Positions 23,401-34,565 of a stretch of 64,000 bases of DNA are shown piece by piece; position 1 is the first letter of the stretch; each line of letters starts with the position of its first letter. The notes under the pieces are model-generated. The model was not told the DNA's origin and made no database searches. It worked only from the letters and a program-made list of their open reading frames with translations. Both the position numbers and the translations under genes were made by a program. The stretch covers positions 10,106,001 to 10,170,000 of the forward strand of contig OZ020489.1 in the NCBI GenBank assembly GCA_963971405.1. The letters are read 5' to 3'. Source of the DNA: Psococerastis gibbosa (lineage: Eukaryota > Arthropoda > Insecta > Psocodea > Psocidae).

Positions 23401-26400
23401 TTATAAAATATTATATGGCTTACATGCTGAAGTAGCCGTTATATACTTAAATATAACTTATTAAGTTATTATTCACACTCAAACTCATAAGTGATAAGCC
23501 AAAGCCGACAAGGTAAGTCTAAGTAAAAGTATCAGTGTATCACTAAAGTGTGGCTACTGGCTCGAGGAGCGAGGACTCATCGGACATACATACTATAAAT
23601 ATAAAATACTGTACCTATTTTGGTCATATTTCAGTGCTTGTAGAGTTTTAGTTTAAGAAAAAAGAAATGTCAAATGTCTATTATTGAAATAATTTAAGTC
23701 TAAGGAAGTAAGGAAATTGCAATATAGCCTTGTATAGGCTTTGTACTGTAAAACGTGCCTTTGAATTTGACTAACTTACAGTATGTACGTAGATTGTAGG
23801 TCTGTACGTCTGTATCTTAGGTGGATTATTACCTTAAATCATATAGCCTAAATAAAGTATTATTTCATTTCAATCGGTGAATTATATAGGTAAAGAAAAA
23901 GACACGTGTATTGTACTAGCTACGTGTTCTTTACTGCATTATTAAGTTGGGAAAGCTAATAACCAATTTGATTTAACGAAGGTGTTCTGAGCTAATTTAG
24001 GTATATTTTCATTTTCCAGTCTCCGCCAATTTACCATAGTACAATGATGTCTATTTTAATTACTTTTACTTAATTAATTTTTAAATCTACTCAATAATTT
24101 TAATGATTTGTATAATTTTCAGGTAGAACCGAAGATGGGAAAATGTAAAGTTAGAGACTATTGGTTGACAAGAATAGATGCAAATGGCATGGCAATTAAT
24201 AAGTGGGGGAAAAAGCAAGACGATGAGCATATTTTATGCTTATTTTGCAAGAAGTCCTTCAGCATTACATCTGGCTTTCAAACTGTTGAGAGACATGCTG
24301 ATTCTTCGAAACACAAGGAAGCTGTCGCTCCCTATTTGTGTCCGGGGCAACTTCGGCTGTCCAGTTCCAGTGTATCTAGTGAAGCTCCTGTGGTTCCTCC
24401 CTCAATAAATGCAATTCAAGTTACCAGCCCCAGGGATGCCACTACATGGGCGGAACTGCAATGGGTGATGAAGTGTGTAGTCCAGAATTGGTCTGCATCG
24501 TCGTGTGAAAACCTTGGTGAACTTTTTGCATCAATGTTTGGTGGGAGTGCTGTTGGGGATTTTTCCATTAGTAGAACAAAATTTCGCTATTTACTAACTG
24601 AAGCTCTAGGGCAATTTTTTAAGAATGAACTCGTCAAAGACTTAACCAATGCGTACTACACACTGTCGTTTGACGAAACAACGAACAGTGCTGGGGCAAA
24701 AGAACTGCAACTTATGGTAACATACTATTCAGGAAAACAAGAAGCAGTAGTAAGCCATCATCTGAGAACTTTTTTTATTGCTTCAGCGACAAGTGAAATC
24801 TTAGCTGATAAAATCCTGGAAGGCATTAATGAAGCGAATTTGCCTTTATCGAAATTGTTGATGCTCGGCATGGATGGACCTAATGTCAACAAGAAAACAC
24901 ACCGCCTTTTATCTGAACAAATTTTAAATATAAGAGGAAAGCCATTGATTAATATTGGATCCTGCAACATTCACGTAATACATAATGCGTATGAAAAAGG
25001 TTTATTGGAAATTGGCGAGGACGCTTCAGAATTGATCCGAAAAGTTTACTATTTCTTGAATGGCTGGCCCTTAAGGTTGAGCGACTTCAGAGAGATTCAA
25101 AATCAAATGGGTATAAAGCAGCACAGTTTTATAAAGCATGTAAGCTCGCGTTGGCTCACTTTAGAAACGGCAGCAAGCAGAATGCTGGAACAGTGGGAGG
25201 CTGTACTTCAGTATTTTTTAACTTTTATTCCTAAAAAGAGGAATAAACTGCTGCCCAGCAAAACATACCTTGAAATAGTGAAACTACTTAAAATAAGTGA
25301 CATGCGGGCTCAATTATTACTGATTTGTGAAAGCGCCAAATTATTTACGCGCTTCACCGGCAGCTTTCAGAGCTCCAGCCCCATGATACATGTTCTGTAT
25401 CACGAACTTGTTCGATTGGCAAAAGTGTTGATTAATAAAGTGTGTAAGCCGGACGCAATTAAAGCCTTAGGTGTTTGTGAAAAAGTTTTATTGCCCGACA
25501 ACCTTATCTCACCCGTCAAATTAATTCTAGGCGATGAAATTGTCTGTGAGATTAGCAAACTGAACGAAATGGACAGTTTACGATTTTTAACAAAAGCTCA
25601 AAAGCACTATGTAAGTGCTTGTAATCATATTCTAAAAAAAAGTTCAATCAACAACACTTTTGTAAAAGCCTGTCGTGCCTTGAATCCTAAGGAGCGAAGG
25701 ACACCTGCGTCTGCGAAGTGGGTGAGATCTATAGCAAGTGCACTGCCTTTTGAGGTTGACCTCAATATATTACACGCTGAGTGGCAGCTTTTACAAGATG
25801 AGGCTGATCATGTGCCCATCCAGAAAGATGGAAAATATATTCCTGTAGATCAATATTGGGCACATTTTTTTTCTAAAAAAACGGATGCAGGTGACATTTC
25901 ATTCCCAGCAGTCAGCAAGGTTGTAAAAGCAGTGTTATCAATGTCCCATGGAAATGCTAATGTTGAGCGTGGGTTCAGCGATTCTGCCCGATACTTGACT
26001 GACGACAAAGCAAGCATGTGTGAAAGGTCGCTAAACGCTGCCATGACTGTGAAGTCTGGATTACATAAATATTTTTATAAGCCAGAGCTCCTGCCTTGGA
26101 ACAAAGAACTTAGTGACTTGGCTAGATTTGCGTGCAGCTCCTATAAATCATATCTTGAAGAACAAAAGAAAAAAGCAGAAGAGGAAGATAGAATGAAAAA
26201 AGAAATTGAGGAATCGAAGTTGGAAGAAGCACAGAAAAAATTAAGAATGAAGTTAGAAAAAGATACGATTGATGAGGAAGAGTCCAGGTTGAAAGAGCTA
26301 AAAGCTAACCAGGCGGCAAAGAGAAAAATTGAAAGCAAATTGCTGGATGAAGCCAATAAAAAGTTGAAAAATGCAGTGCAAAGAAACGATATGGTTGAGG

Positions 26401-29400
26401 TTGCAATCGCAACAGCCCTATTAGAGGGTGCGAAAAAAATACACAAGGAAGCTGAAAATGAAAGTAAAACAATTAATTCTGTGGAAAAGATTGTGGAGAA
26501 GAAGAAAAAATTAATAATTACAGATTTTTTCAAAAAGAAGTAATTTTATTTAAGAAATTTCAATTAAATATTCCTACTTCTTAAATCTGTTACTGCCAAA
26601 AATTGTTGGCTTTCTGTAATTTGTAAGATTTGCGATGACGTGTGAAATATACTATATTTCTTATTTCCATGAAGACGCTGATTTAATTCATTTTAGTTTT
26701 GGAATTGTTAAATTTTATACGCTCATGCTCAGTATACAATACTATAGTATGTTTATGCATTTTATAACAAAGTAGCTAAACATAGTTGTTCGAAATATCA
26801 TTAAGGTAGAAAATAATATTAACATAGGCTACAATATGTATGTATTTATAATGATTTACATTCGATGATTAAATTTTCTAATTTTTCGTTACTTTAAATA
26901 GTGGTCAGCAAAAGTCAGATTTTTCATGTTTTTGGTCAGGAAAGTCAGATTTTTAGCTTGACATTTCCGGTTCCAGCCCTGAACATTCAGACGACAGTCA
27001 AGGGTTACACCAAAGTATTTGAATTTCTTTATCAACTCAATCTTCTCACCTTCAACAATAACACTAGAGTTTAACATCAAATCATCCTTTGACAAAAGCA
27101 TCGCTTTGGTCTTCTCCACACTAAGACATAATTTGTTCGCTTTCATCCAATTGACAACATTCATAAGGTCATTATTCATATCAACCACCATGGCATCAAG
27201 ATCATATCCAACTACACAGTACATAGTATCATCCGCAAACTTATGGAACTTGACCTTTCTTACAACTTGCCCAAGGTCATTAATGTGACAGCTTCTCCTC
27301 GGTTTCTTTTTATTAGGGCTCTATGTTAGACAGGTATTGTCATCCGCCATGTTATCTCCATTATAAGTCTGGTGTATAAGCCAAGCATTGGGTGTTTACC
27401 TATTAATCTTTAGAAATTTACCGTTGTTTATTTATTATTATTTAAAAAACGTGCTACCAATAAGGGAAGTAGTTCATAAGAAAATACTAAAACGTATATA
27501 TTCGTTTTTTTCAATCTTTTACTTTTCTTACTATACTTACCATATAGGAAATGTGGGATACAACATGGCGGATGACAATACCCGGGTAATATATAGTGCC
27601 TTACTTTTTGTATTTGTGTCTAGTTTGTTATTTATTCATTAACTCATGATCAAATCGTAAAATTGTATTACCTGTCGATTCCATAGTTCAAGAATAGTTT
27701 TTGAGTTACATCAAATCATAAGTGTACCTTTTTTAAAATTGAAAGTTGTGTAAAGGTTAAGTTTAGCTACCCCTAATAAAGTCGTAAATTTTCCTTACCT
27801 GTCGATTCTTTAGTTCAAAAGAAGTCATTTCGTGAAAAAAGTAAAGGTCGGTCAAGAATACTTTTCGAGTTACCTCAAATCAAACCTGTACTTTTTTAAT
27901 ATTGAAAGTTGAAGTGCGGTGATGTTTTTGTTTACAAATGTATTTTTAAAAGGTTTTGGACCTTTTTGTATGCGTACGCGGTTTTTGGGGCCCCATTATT
28001 TATATGGCAAAAGTTTGATTATTAATTTATTATTCATTTTTATAAAATAATGGGAACCTCGGAGTGGATTATAAGCCAAGAAGTTGACTATGCTAGGCTT
28101 CGGGCGAATCCATGGCTGAAAATTAATTAATGATCATCCTGCATTCCTTTTATTAGATCAATAAATGTAATTAGCATTATTGCTTGTGTTCTCAATTCGC
28201 AATTAGGTATCGGAATGAGATATAGGCCACATGGAAGGTAAATGTCCCAAAGTAAGGCAAATCTATTTTGAAATATTCTTTTAATAGGCATTATCTTCCA
28301 ATGTCTGATTTTCCTTCCATACATGGTAGGAAAATGTCCAAAAGTTAGACAAATCTATTTCAAATTATTCTCCAATGGACATTATCTTCCAATGACTCAT
28401 TTTCCATCCATTCGACTTCAAAAGAAGCCTTGAGTTTTGTTCTATAGTATAAATTTTAGAATTGGCGGCATATTCCGTTGATTTGATTGGACAGGCACGA
28501 ACAAAATGACTTCCTGATAAAGAGCCCAAAAAATTGCAGAAGGCAACACTGTAAATATTGCATTGTTAATTATTCATCCGATTGTGTTGCCGCTTTCATT
28601 ATTTTTTCACTTTTATTTTAAAATAATCAATCATTAAGGTAAGCTTGGGGAAATTATATTACTTTTATGCCAGCTTTTAGCTTCTCCCCCATATATGCCC
28701 TTCCCAAAGCCCCACCACTTTCCTATCCCGTGGGGCTAACGTCAAAACAGTCTGGCTTTATATACGCAGCCGGGGTAGCTAAACTTAACCTTTACCTTAA
28801 TTATTTATTAGTTATTAATTATTATTATTTTCATAATGTGAAATAAATGATTATTTACAATGTAAACTATGGACATTGTCAATTCTACAGGGTTCTGCAG
28901 GTTGGTGGGCATGACATGACCGTTTTTTGTTAGTTTACAAGTCTTGACATATGCGAACGTAGCTTCTAGCTTCTTTTAATTTACTTAAATAGTCTTCTCG
29001 AATTATTATTAAGTCAATTAATTCCAATCAATTTTCATGCTGGTGTACTGCCCAATAATTCATTATAAGCATGTCGCGCCAACGGCCTTACCATGTTGAA
29101 TCCATGAGAGCAGATCATGTTTTAAACTGCGGCAAACTTGGTAGTGTGCACTGCGTTGGCAGGGGAACATGGGACATGATAACGCGCTGAGACTATACCA
29201 GCCAGTCTACATGCTTATCGAGTCCTGGTCACCTCCGATTTAATTGTGTGACTTTACCATATTCCCCAAGTGGCTCGGAGTCCACTATAATCAGGAGGTC
29301 CAACCTGCCAGTCAACTCCCCCTTCTCGGAGGTGAAAGAGTCTGCCCTTAGGGTGCCTCAAGTTAACAAACAGACTCATAAATAAGACGCATAAAGGAGA

Positions 29401-32400
29401 AATGCTCAAAGCAGACGTTGGAAATCACCAGCCAATAATTACCATGTCCCCATTTCAGACGTGCTCGTTAGCTTGAAGTTTTTTATTTTATCCGTCGAAT
29501 TTTAATGAAATTAGTAAGAGTAGAACTACGCAGGAGCACTTGACGGTACATATATATATATATTTTTTTTAAAGATTAATCGCATACAAACAATTTAATG
29601 AATGTATCCGATTGACCTCTTCAGTCGCCTCTGTAGGTTAGTAGCCGTGTTGAGCTACGACACGTCTCCAATCGCATGGCTTGTAAAGACTCGCCCAAAT
29701 GCAAGCACGTTACCACCTGGCCATCGAAGTCGATATGTACAGCAACAACAATTATTTCACCATGTCATAATTTTAGATTTAAATTGTAGATGACCACTGT
29801 CACCTATTCCCTCGAGGACTAGGAGAAATTGTACATAGGTACAATGTCGAGGAGCTTCACATCAGTCTGACTGGTGGGCTGTGGAGGCACGAGACTTGGG
29901 GCTATCCGGTCGTTGACGCGCCTCCTGGTGCTGAAATTTGGGTCTGGTTCAAGAATGGTACAACTAAGTAAGTGGTGTGAATGATATCTTTGCATCATAT
30001 TAATTAACCAGTCATTGATCCACCATTGTGGGACATATGGCACCCGCCTTGGAATGAAGTTTATTTAGAGTGTACAGCCCGTAGGAAATTGGCAACCCGA
30101 AATTTATTCCTTTTTATTTTTTATTTTTTATTTATTAGCTAAGCATGTTATTAAAGATTTGGCTCATCAAAGTTGTAGAAGACTACTTCATGCATCATAT
30201 TATAAGATATTTTTAATTTTCGAAATTGTAGTTTTTTCATAAACATGCAGATATTTTATAAACAATAACTTTTCACGTAAAAGCGATTTTATAAAAAAAC
30301 TACAATTTCGAAAACTAAAAATACCTTATTATGTGATGCATGAAGTAGTCTTCTACAACTTTGATGAGCCGAATATTTAACATGCTTAGTTAATTTAATA
30401 AAAAGGAATAAATTTCGGGTTGCCAATTTCCTACGGGCTGTACACTCTTAAGTAACATAGTTATTACGAGGTTATGGAACGCATAGGTATTGGTCACCCC
30501 TGGATCACGCAAAAAACTGTCAGTTTCTATTTTTTTACTTACATTACTAATAGCATAATTATTCATTTTATAATTATATCAACATTAAAAAATATGAAAT
30601 TAATTGTGCATCTATTTTAAACAATTGACTTAATACCATCACGTGACATGTTATTTTATTAACCCCTGTATTAAAATCGCCATGATCAGGCTGCTGAAAG
30701 GGACTAAATCCTTACTAACTTGTGTAGGAAATCGAATCAAAATGTTTTTTTAGGTACTCCGGAGTGGCCAATATCATCTTTAGTGTAAATTTTAATGGCT
30801 TCAAGCCTAGCACTTCGCCATTTGAAATTATCTAGTAATTATCTGATTATTGTGTATTATTTCCAGTGTCGATGGAGCATGGAAAGAACTGACATCTAGT
30901 CTCTCTGGGCTGCTTTGTGCATCTCTCAATTTCATAGATCTCTCTAATAGTATTAGCCCAGAATTGAGTTTCCGACCTGAAGGAGTCGTATCCGAGCAAC
31001 CGAACCAGTCCAACTTCCGCTTCGGCACCCTTCCCCAGGAAATAGTCTGCACCGAAAATCTGACGCCTTGGAAGAAACTCCTACCTTGCGACTCAAGACG
31101 AGGCTTGGCCACTTTACTAAACGCTGGCTATATCCACAACACCAACTACCATTCATTGGGCATTCACCTGCGTAATATCTGCCGAGATAAGCGTTGCCTA
31201 GATACTTCTATTGAGCTCAAACAAACGGTCTCATTGGTGCACGATCTGGTGATCATTGAATCGGGGAAAGATGATTTTTCAGTGCGGAAACTCTTTGGCT
31301 CCGGTCTCTCTAAAGCCTGTCCTTTGGCGTCTTCCAGCAAAATCTATATTGATATAAGTAGCAATGGAACGGATGGCACATTTAGCCTGTTCCCGCCTCC
31401 TACTGATGGAATAACGTCTGAGCGAGTAGGATCTAGGCAGGTTTTGGCTGTTTACGACTTGAAAACTATGCATTCCTCTGGTATGTTTAATATTGCGTTG
31501 ACGTATAAGGGCCGCAAGCTTGCAAGTGTGAAGAGGCCGCCTCTGCTCTATGCGCATCGGTATTTGGCGGGGTATGGGCAGCAGAAGGGAGGCATTGTTA
31601 CGAAGCTAGCCAACAGGCATTGGCAGAGTATTAATGTCGTGATATTGGAGAATATCCCGTGGTTTCTTCCCGTTTATCTGCATACGCTTAGTATAGAAGC
31701 AAACGGCGTGATTATTAAACCAGGTAATTTTTTTTATATGCTAAATCATAGATCGGTAGTACCCATCGCTTGCAGTATTTAACATCTTAAGTTGACGTCG
31801 AAGAGTATCTTCAGCATGTGCGGGAGAACTTGGGGACTACGTATCGACTTTGAGGGTAAGGTGGTAGTATGATTGTACTTGTGTGAGTGTTCACACAGTG
31901 ACACCCCTGGCTGAACCACAGTCTATTGCAGTTGCAGCTGCTTGTCGCTGGTTAATCGATGCTAAAAACATTGCAGTAAACTGCGGTTTTGCCTTGCTTC
32001 GCTCCCATGAAAAATTTCACTAGCGACCGAATCGTCCATGTGTACAAAAAGCGTGCATTCTTTTAGATCTCATCCGTTACATTCCTGGTAAACAGCGGGT
32101 TCGTCCGACCTACTTGGAAGTTCTAGTCAAGTTGCCGCCACGATCAACAACCACTGTGTCAATAGAAATGGACTACGTGTTTCTGAAGTGGCAGGAGTAC
32201 CCGCCAGACGCCAGCCACGGCTTCTATGTCGGCTCGTCTGTGATAACCAGTGTTCTGCCCCTTGCCAAGAACTACACTGGTATCCCGTTGGATGGCAGTC
32301 TGTTCGCCTCGAGGTGAGTGGAATTCTGTCTGAATTGAGAAGAAGTGTAACTTCTTACTTCGAAAATTTGGAGGACATGCTTCTAATATCAGAAGAGGGT

Positions 32401-34187
32401 TATGTACTTGATCGTGTGGTTTTTCACAAGACAATTCTCTTTAATGTTGTATCCTGTATTAGAAATTACTAATTTGTTTCAGCTTCAATGCTTCAAGGGA
32501 CGGTTTCCTAGTTAAAATACGTACAGAGTCGTTGATCATCACGTTGCCTACACCTGACTTTAGTATGCCATATAACGTCATATGCTTAGCATGCACTGTG
32601 GTGGCTTTGGCATTTGGACCTATCCATAACATTACAACGAAGCGGTAAGTTTTTACATTTGGTCAGCTTCCGTTCTCCTCTAGCAGTTCTGGGCCGAAGT
32701 TAAGGTAAAGTAGTATAGTCGGGATAATAGTGGATCTTGTTGTTACGTTACAGTTAAAATATGTGTTCAAATATGCGCGGAAAATTCAAAATAATAAATT
32801 ATAAGAATACAAGAGAATGTTTGCATTGTTTAATAACTGATGGAATTAAAATGTACAGGTATAATTTTGAAATATAACAAGAATTTTAATTAATGCGTCT
32901 TCCTCTAAGGGAAAAAAATTGAAAACTCACCAAAATTTATCAATTTGAATTTCTCGCGCATTTTGCACGCATAGAACAATTGCATAAACTCCGGTGTTAT
33001 GATAATCCCAAATAGCCATGATCCATGATGCAGCAGCCTGATCGAGGCGACTATAATACCGGTATTTATTTAATCCCCTGGTATTAAAAATGTAAACAAG
33101 ATAATTTTATAATTGAAAGTGCTATTCAAAATTTGTTTGTTTACAGTTATAATCCTAGGGTATTTATTTAACCCCGGTATTATAATCGCCTCGATCAGAC
33201 TGCAGGTGCGTTTCATTTAAAAATGAAGTCTCCCTTATCTCCTCGCTTAAAAGCGCAGACACAGCTTTACGGGGTGGTGGGCTCATCTTCCCTTGTAAAT
33301 GATGTTATTATATGTATACACATTTGGCACTAACGCCGACACCGTTTTTCTTCTAGGTTACGCTATTTATGTATTTAAAAAATTAAAGAGACTTCTAAAG
33401 GAAAATTACGCTCCCTATTGACTCCATACTTTTCCCGACCACAGCATCAACAAACATTACACTCCTGTGCTCCAAATTCGAACCACAATGTACACGACCA
33501 TGAAATTTTATTTACACATTATTTTCACTAAATTTTTGATGGTTTTGATCGGCCGCCATCTTGAAGCAAAATTGCAAACCTAGGAGGTTAACGAACTTGA
33601 TCAATGATAAATTTTTGTGCCAAGTTTCATCCGAAAATCTAAATACCTAAATATACTACTGTATATACATATATGTAACATTCGGAACCGGGGGTGGTTT
33701 TAGGCTCAGGGGGCCAAGAAATGAAAACTTATGAAGAAATTTTCTGGAAGTCGAACTTTGGCAAACGAAATCTCCTTAAACATACATACATACTGTACAT
33801 GTACAGTGCTGTCTGCACTTATTATAGGTTTACTGATAATTCAACCCTTCCTCTGGTGTAGTTACGCTCTTCTGCGATCGTCCTCAATTTGTCTTCCTTG
33901 GTCTTCCTCTTCTTCGTGATCCCCCTATCTCTCCATTTCCTCTTCCAGCCGTTTATTCGCTTTCGCTTATTCGCTTTCGTTTATAATTCCAATTCATCTA
34001 GTCTGCCTTGCAACTGCTTATGTTTGTGACTCTTCTTTCTAGACTTCGAGTCAAAGATGTAACAGCATCCAAAGGGATAGCTGCTACGATAAAAGAGAAG
34101 ATTATGGCTGTGTTTCGCAAAAGTTCAACCAAAGAAAACCAGGAGGTGGCTGCAGAAATCGTTGAGGTGACCAAAAAGACTGATTAG
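20493..34187 (+). CDS. PIGT: PIG-T, GPI transamidase subunit, six exons
   Basis: PIG-T is the luminal ER subunit that stabilises the GPI-transamidase complex, which transfers GPI anchors to proteins. Exons: 20493-20673, 29790-29967, 30867-31723, 32067-32313, 32483-32644, 34043-34187. All junctions are GT-AG and phases agree (1,2,1,2,2), giving about 589 aa against 578 in human. Seen in order: a hydrophobic signal peptide (residues 5-24), EELYIKPL, the HLFPRGLGEI and GAEIWVWFKN blocks, LCASLNFID, VCTENLTPWKKLLPC, SGYGQQKG, HGFYVGSSV, TLPTPDFSMPYNVICL and a C-terminal membrane segment. Cys181 aligns with human Cys182, known to form a disulfide with PIG-K. Intron 1 is 9.1 kb and full of transposons. 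The core promoter is displaced by hAT-1 just upstream. Confidence 0.95.
21081..21917. repeat. Dispersed repeat family, longest copy
   Basis: Opens GCTTTCCAATTTAT (21081) and closes with ATAAATTGGAAAGC (to 21917), an exact 14-bp inverted repeat that suggests a DNA-transposon type element. It contains a 21-G tract (21167-21187), the CCCCAGAAGCAAACTAT block and the CAGACCGACCGACCGACAG block. Related copies are at 3.8 and 4.8 kb, and a tail fragment is at about 56.85-57.0 kb. It has no coding capacity and lies in PIGT intron 1. Confidence 0.65.
22891..23037. mobile_element. 147-bp palindromic MITE within hAT-2
   Basis: Ends AGGGGTATTCGCGCTGGTCT and its complement, with arms of about 50 bp that continue through GCTTGCTTGCTAATCGAAAC. 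The inner loop has TTGTC and TTGATTGG motifs. Flanking AAT on both sides could be a target duplication. As a transcript it would form a nearly perfect hairpin. Confidence 0.8.
24135..26543 (+). CDS. hAT-2 transposase with a coiled-coil tail, intact
   Basis: Transposase of 802 aa, started at the first ATG (24135), which lies 12 bp after an acceptor-like TTTTCAG, so an upstream non-coding exon is likely. N-terminus: a C2H2/BED-like finger (CLFCKK...RHADSSKH, residues about 34-58). Catalytic core: LSFDETTNS (first Asp), LGMDGPN (second Asp) and NANVERGFS (Glu) in the C-terminal dimerisation block. From about residue 680 a highly charged Lys/Glu-rich helix, probably a coiled coil of about 110 residues, extends the protein beyond usual hAT length. 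The last residues, KKLIITDFFKKK, resemble a PCNA-interacting (PIP) box with Lys in place of Gln. No stop or frameshift was seen. Confidence 0.9.
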   Translation: MGKCKVRDYWLTRIDANGMAINKWGKKQDDEHILCLFCKKSFSITSGFQTVERHADSSKHKEAVAPYLCPGQLRLSSSSVSSEAPVVPPSINAIQVTSPRDATTWAELQWVMKCVVQNWSASSCENLGELFASMFGGSAVGDFSISRTKFRYLLTEALGQFFKNELVKDLTNAYYTLSFDETTNSAGAKELQLMVTYYSGKQEAVVSHHLRTFFIASATSEILADKILEGINEANLPLSKLLMLGMDGPNVNKKTHRLLSEQILNIRGKPLINIGSCNIHVIHNAYEKGLLEIGEDASELIRKVYYFLNGWPLRLSDFREIQNQMGIKQHSFIKHVSSRWLTLETAASRMLEQWEAVLQYFLTFIPKKRNKLLPSKTYLEIVKLLKISDMRAQLLLICESAKLFTRFTGSFQSSSPMIHVLYHELVRLAKVLINKVCKPDAIKALGVCEKVLLPDNLISPVKLILGDEIVCEISKLNEMDSLRFLTKAQKHYVSACNHILKKSSINNTFVKACRALNPKERRTPASAKWVRSIASALPFEVDLNILHAEWQLLQDEADHVPIQKDGKYIPVDQYWAHFFSKKTDAGDISFPAVSKVVKAVLSMSHGNANVERGFSDSARYLTDDKASMCERSLNAAMTVKSGLHKYFYKPELLPWNKELSDLARFACSSYKSYLEEQKKKAEEEDRMKKEIEESKLEEAQKKLRMKLEKDTIDEEESRLKELKANQAAKRKIESKLLDEANKKLKNAVQRNDMVEVAIATALLEGAKKIHKEAENESKTINSVEKIVEKKKKLIITDFFKKK
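27316..27603. mobile_element. MITE in PIGT intron 1
   Basis: Inverted termini around GGTATTGTCATCCGCCATGTT (27333) and its complement at about 27564-27585. Outer sequences GGCTCTATGTTA and GGCACTATATATTA match with substitutions. It truncates the LINE on its left. The 84-aa open frame inside it has no motif and is not a gene. Confidence 0.65.
27604..29789. other. PIGT intron 1, right part; short diverged duplications
   Basis: No exon or complete element is seen. Two diverged tandem copies lie at 27661-27920 (shared TTACCTGTCGATTC and TTGAAAGTTG), and two more at 28237-28415 (shared AAATGTCC, AGACAAATCTATTT-like and CATTATCTTCCAATG). The sequence GTAAAGGTTAAGTTTAGCTA at 27755 recurs in inverted orientation at about 28773-28797, which might mark ends of an old element. 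A (TA)n run lies near 29550. Confidence 0.45.
30066..30450. mobile_element. Uninterrupted palindromic MITE in PIGT intron 2
   Basis: Same family as 8302-9308: ends GAGTGTACAGCCCGTAGG and its complement, with near-perfect arms containing AGATTTGGCTCATCAAAGTT and TTTTCGAAATTGTAGTTTTT. At about 385 bp it represents the intact form without the nested insertion. Transcribed in the PIGT pre-mRNA, it would fold into a long hairpin. Confidence 0.85.
30636..30700. repeat. Repeat-end fragment, related to 10.8 and 33 kb
   Basis: Contains TAATACCATCACGTGACATG and GTATTAAAATCGCCATGATC. This is the inverted counterpart of 10825-10880 and is related to the MITE at 33031-33205. It is within PIGT intron 2. 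Confidence 0.5.
33031..33205. mobile_element. Short MITE in PIGT intron 5
   Basis: Inverted termini CAGCCTGATCGAGGCGACTA (33034) and a complement ending near 33205, both followed by TAATACCGG and then TATTTATTTAA-type sequence. About 175 bp, with no coding capacity. Confidence 0.7.
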
Positions 34188-34344
34188 CTGAACAACTACC
34201 GTTACACCCCGTCGAAGGCATCAATGGAAAAGATCTCGTAAGAAATGTTCCTGTGGGTAAGCCTTGAAGTCATGTTGTAAAACCTACTTAATGCTGGTTC
34301 ACAAACTTGCGTAACACTTGTTTTGGGATAACTAAACTTTTATA

Positions 34345-34561
34345 GCAAGCGGTTGCGGGAGCGGGTCTGCTGTAAAATATATATATATATATATATTAAA
34401 CGATAAGTTTGTCATTCTGTGCTTACATTGGGCAAATTGTTTCCTTCTTGTAAGCCCTCTGAAACTTATCTTAAAAAAAAAGACTACATTCTATGTAGGT
34501 AAAAAACTGCAAGCTTTTCTTTAGTTTAGTTTACGCCAGACCCGCTTCCGCAACCGCCTGC
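34345..34561. mobile_element. MITE in the PIGT 3' flank
   Basis: Inverted repeats of about 30 bp: GCAAGCGGTTGCGGGAGCGG at 34345 and its complement ending 34561, flanked by TATA on both sides. It lies 157 bp after the PIGT stop codon, so it may fall within the 3' untranslated region. The loop includes a (TA)n run. Confidence 0.75.
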
Positions 34562-34565
34562 TATA

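Larger units (their letters stand above)
22736..26981 (+). mobile_element. hAT-2, complete hAT transposon inside the LINE
   Basis: Ends CAGGGCTGGAAC (22736) and GTTCCAGCCCTG (to 26981) are perfect 12-bp inverted repeats. The flanks share AACATT (22730-22735, 26982-26987). Alternatively the duplication is the usual 8 bp, AACATTCA, with the left end losing CA. Both subterminal regions contain multiple AAAGTCAG and GGTCAGGAAA motifs, a typical hAT binding-site cluster. It encodes one intact transposase. A small MITE sits in its left part. Confidence 0.9.
21918..27315 (-). mobile_element. LINE fragment split by hAT-2
   Basis: Minus-strand non-LTR retrotransposon, truncated at its 5' side near 27315 and interrupted by hAT-2 (22736-26981). 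The right part encodes reverse-transcriptase residues, including the catalytic FADD near 27219-27239, NWMKANKLCLSVEKTK and KYFGVTLD. The left part encodes the downstream region, including YLRSRINTF and THTYSTRNV-like sequence around 22134-22508. The two halves join at LDCRLNV when the hAT is removed. The clade could be CR1- or Jockey-like; I cannot separate these by eye. Confidence 0.75.

Noticed and set aside
27388..27642. 84-aa open frame in PIGT intron 1
   Set aside because: It spans a palindromic MITE and is low-complexity hydrophobic sequence without a motif.
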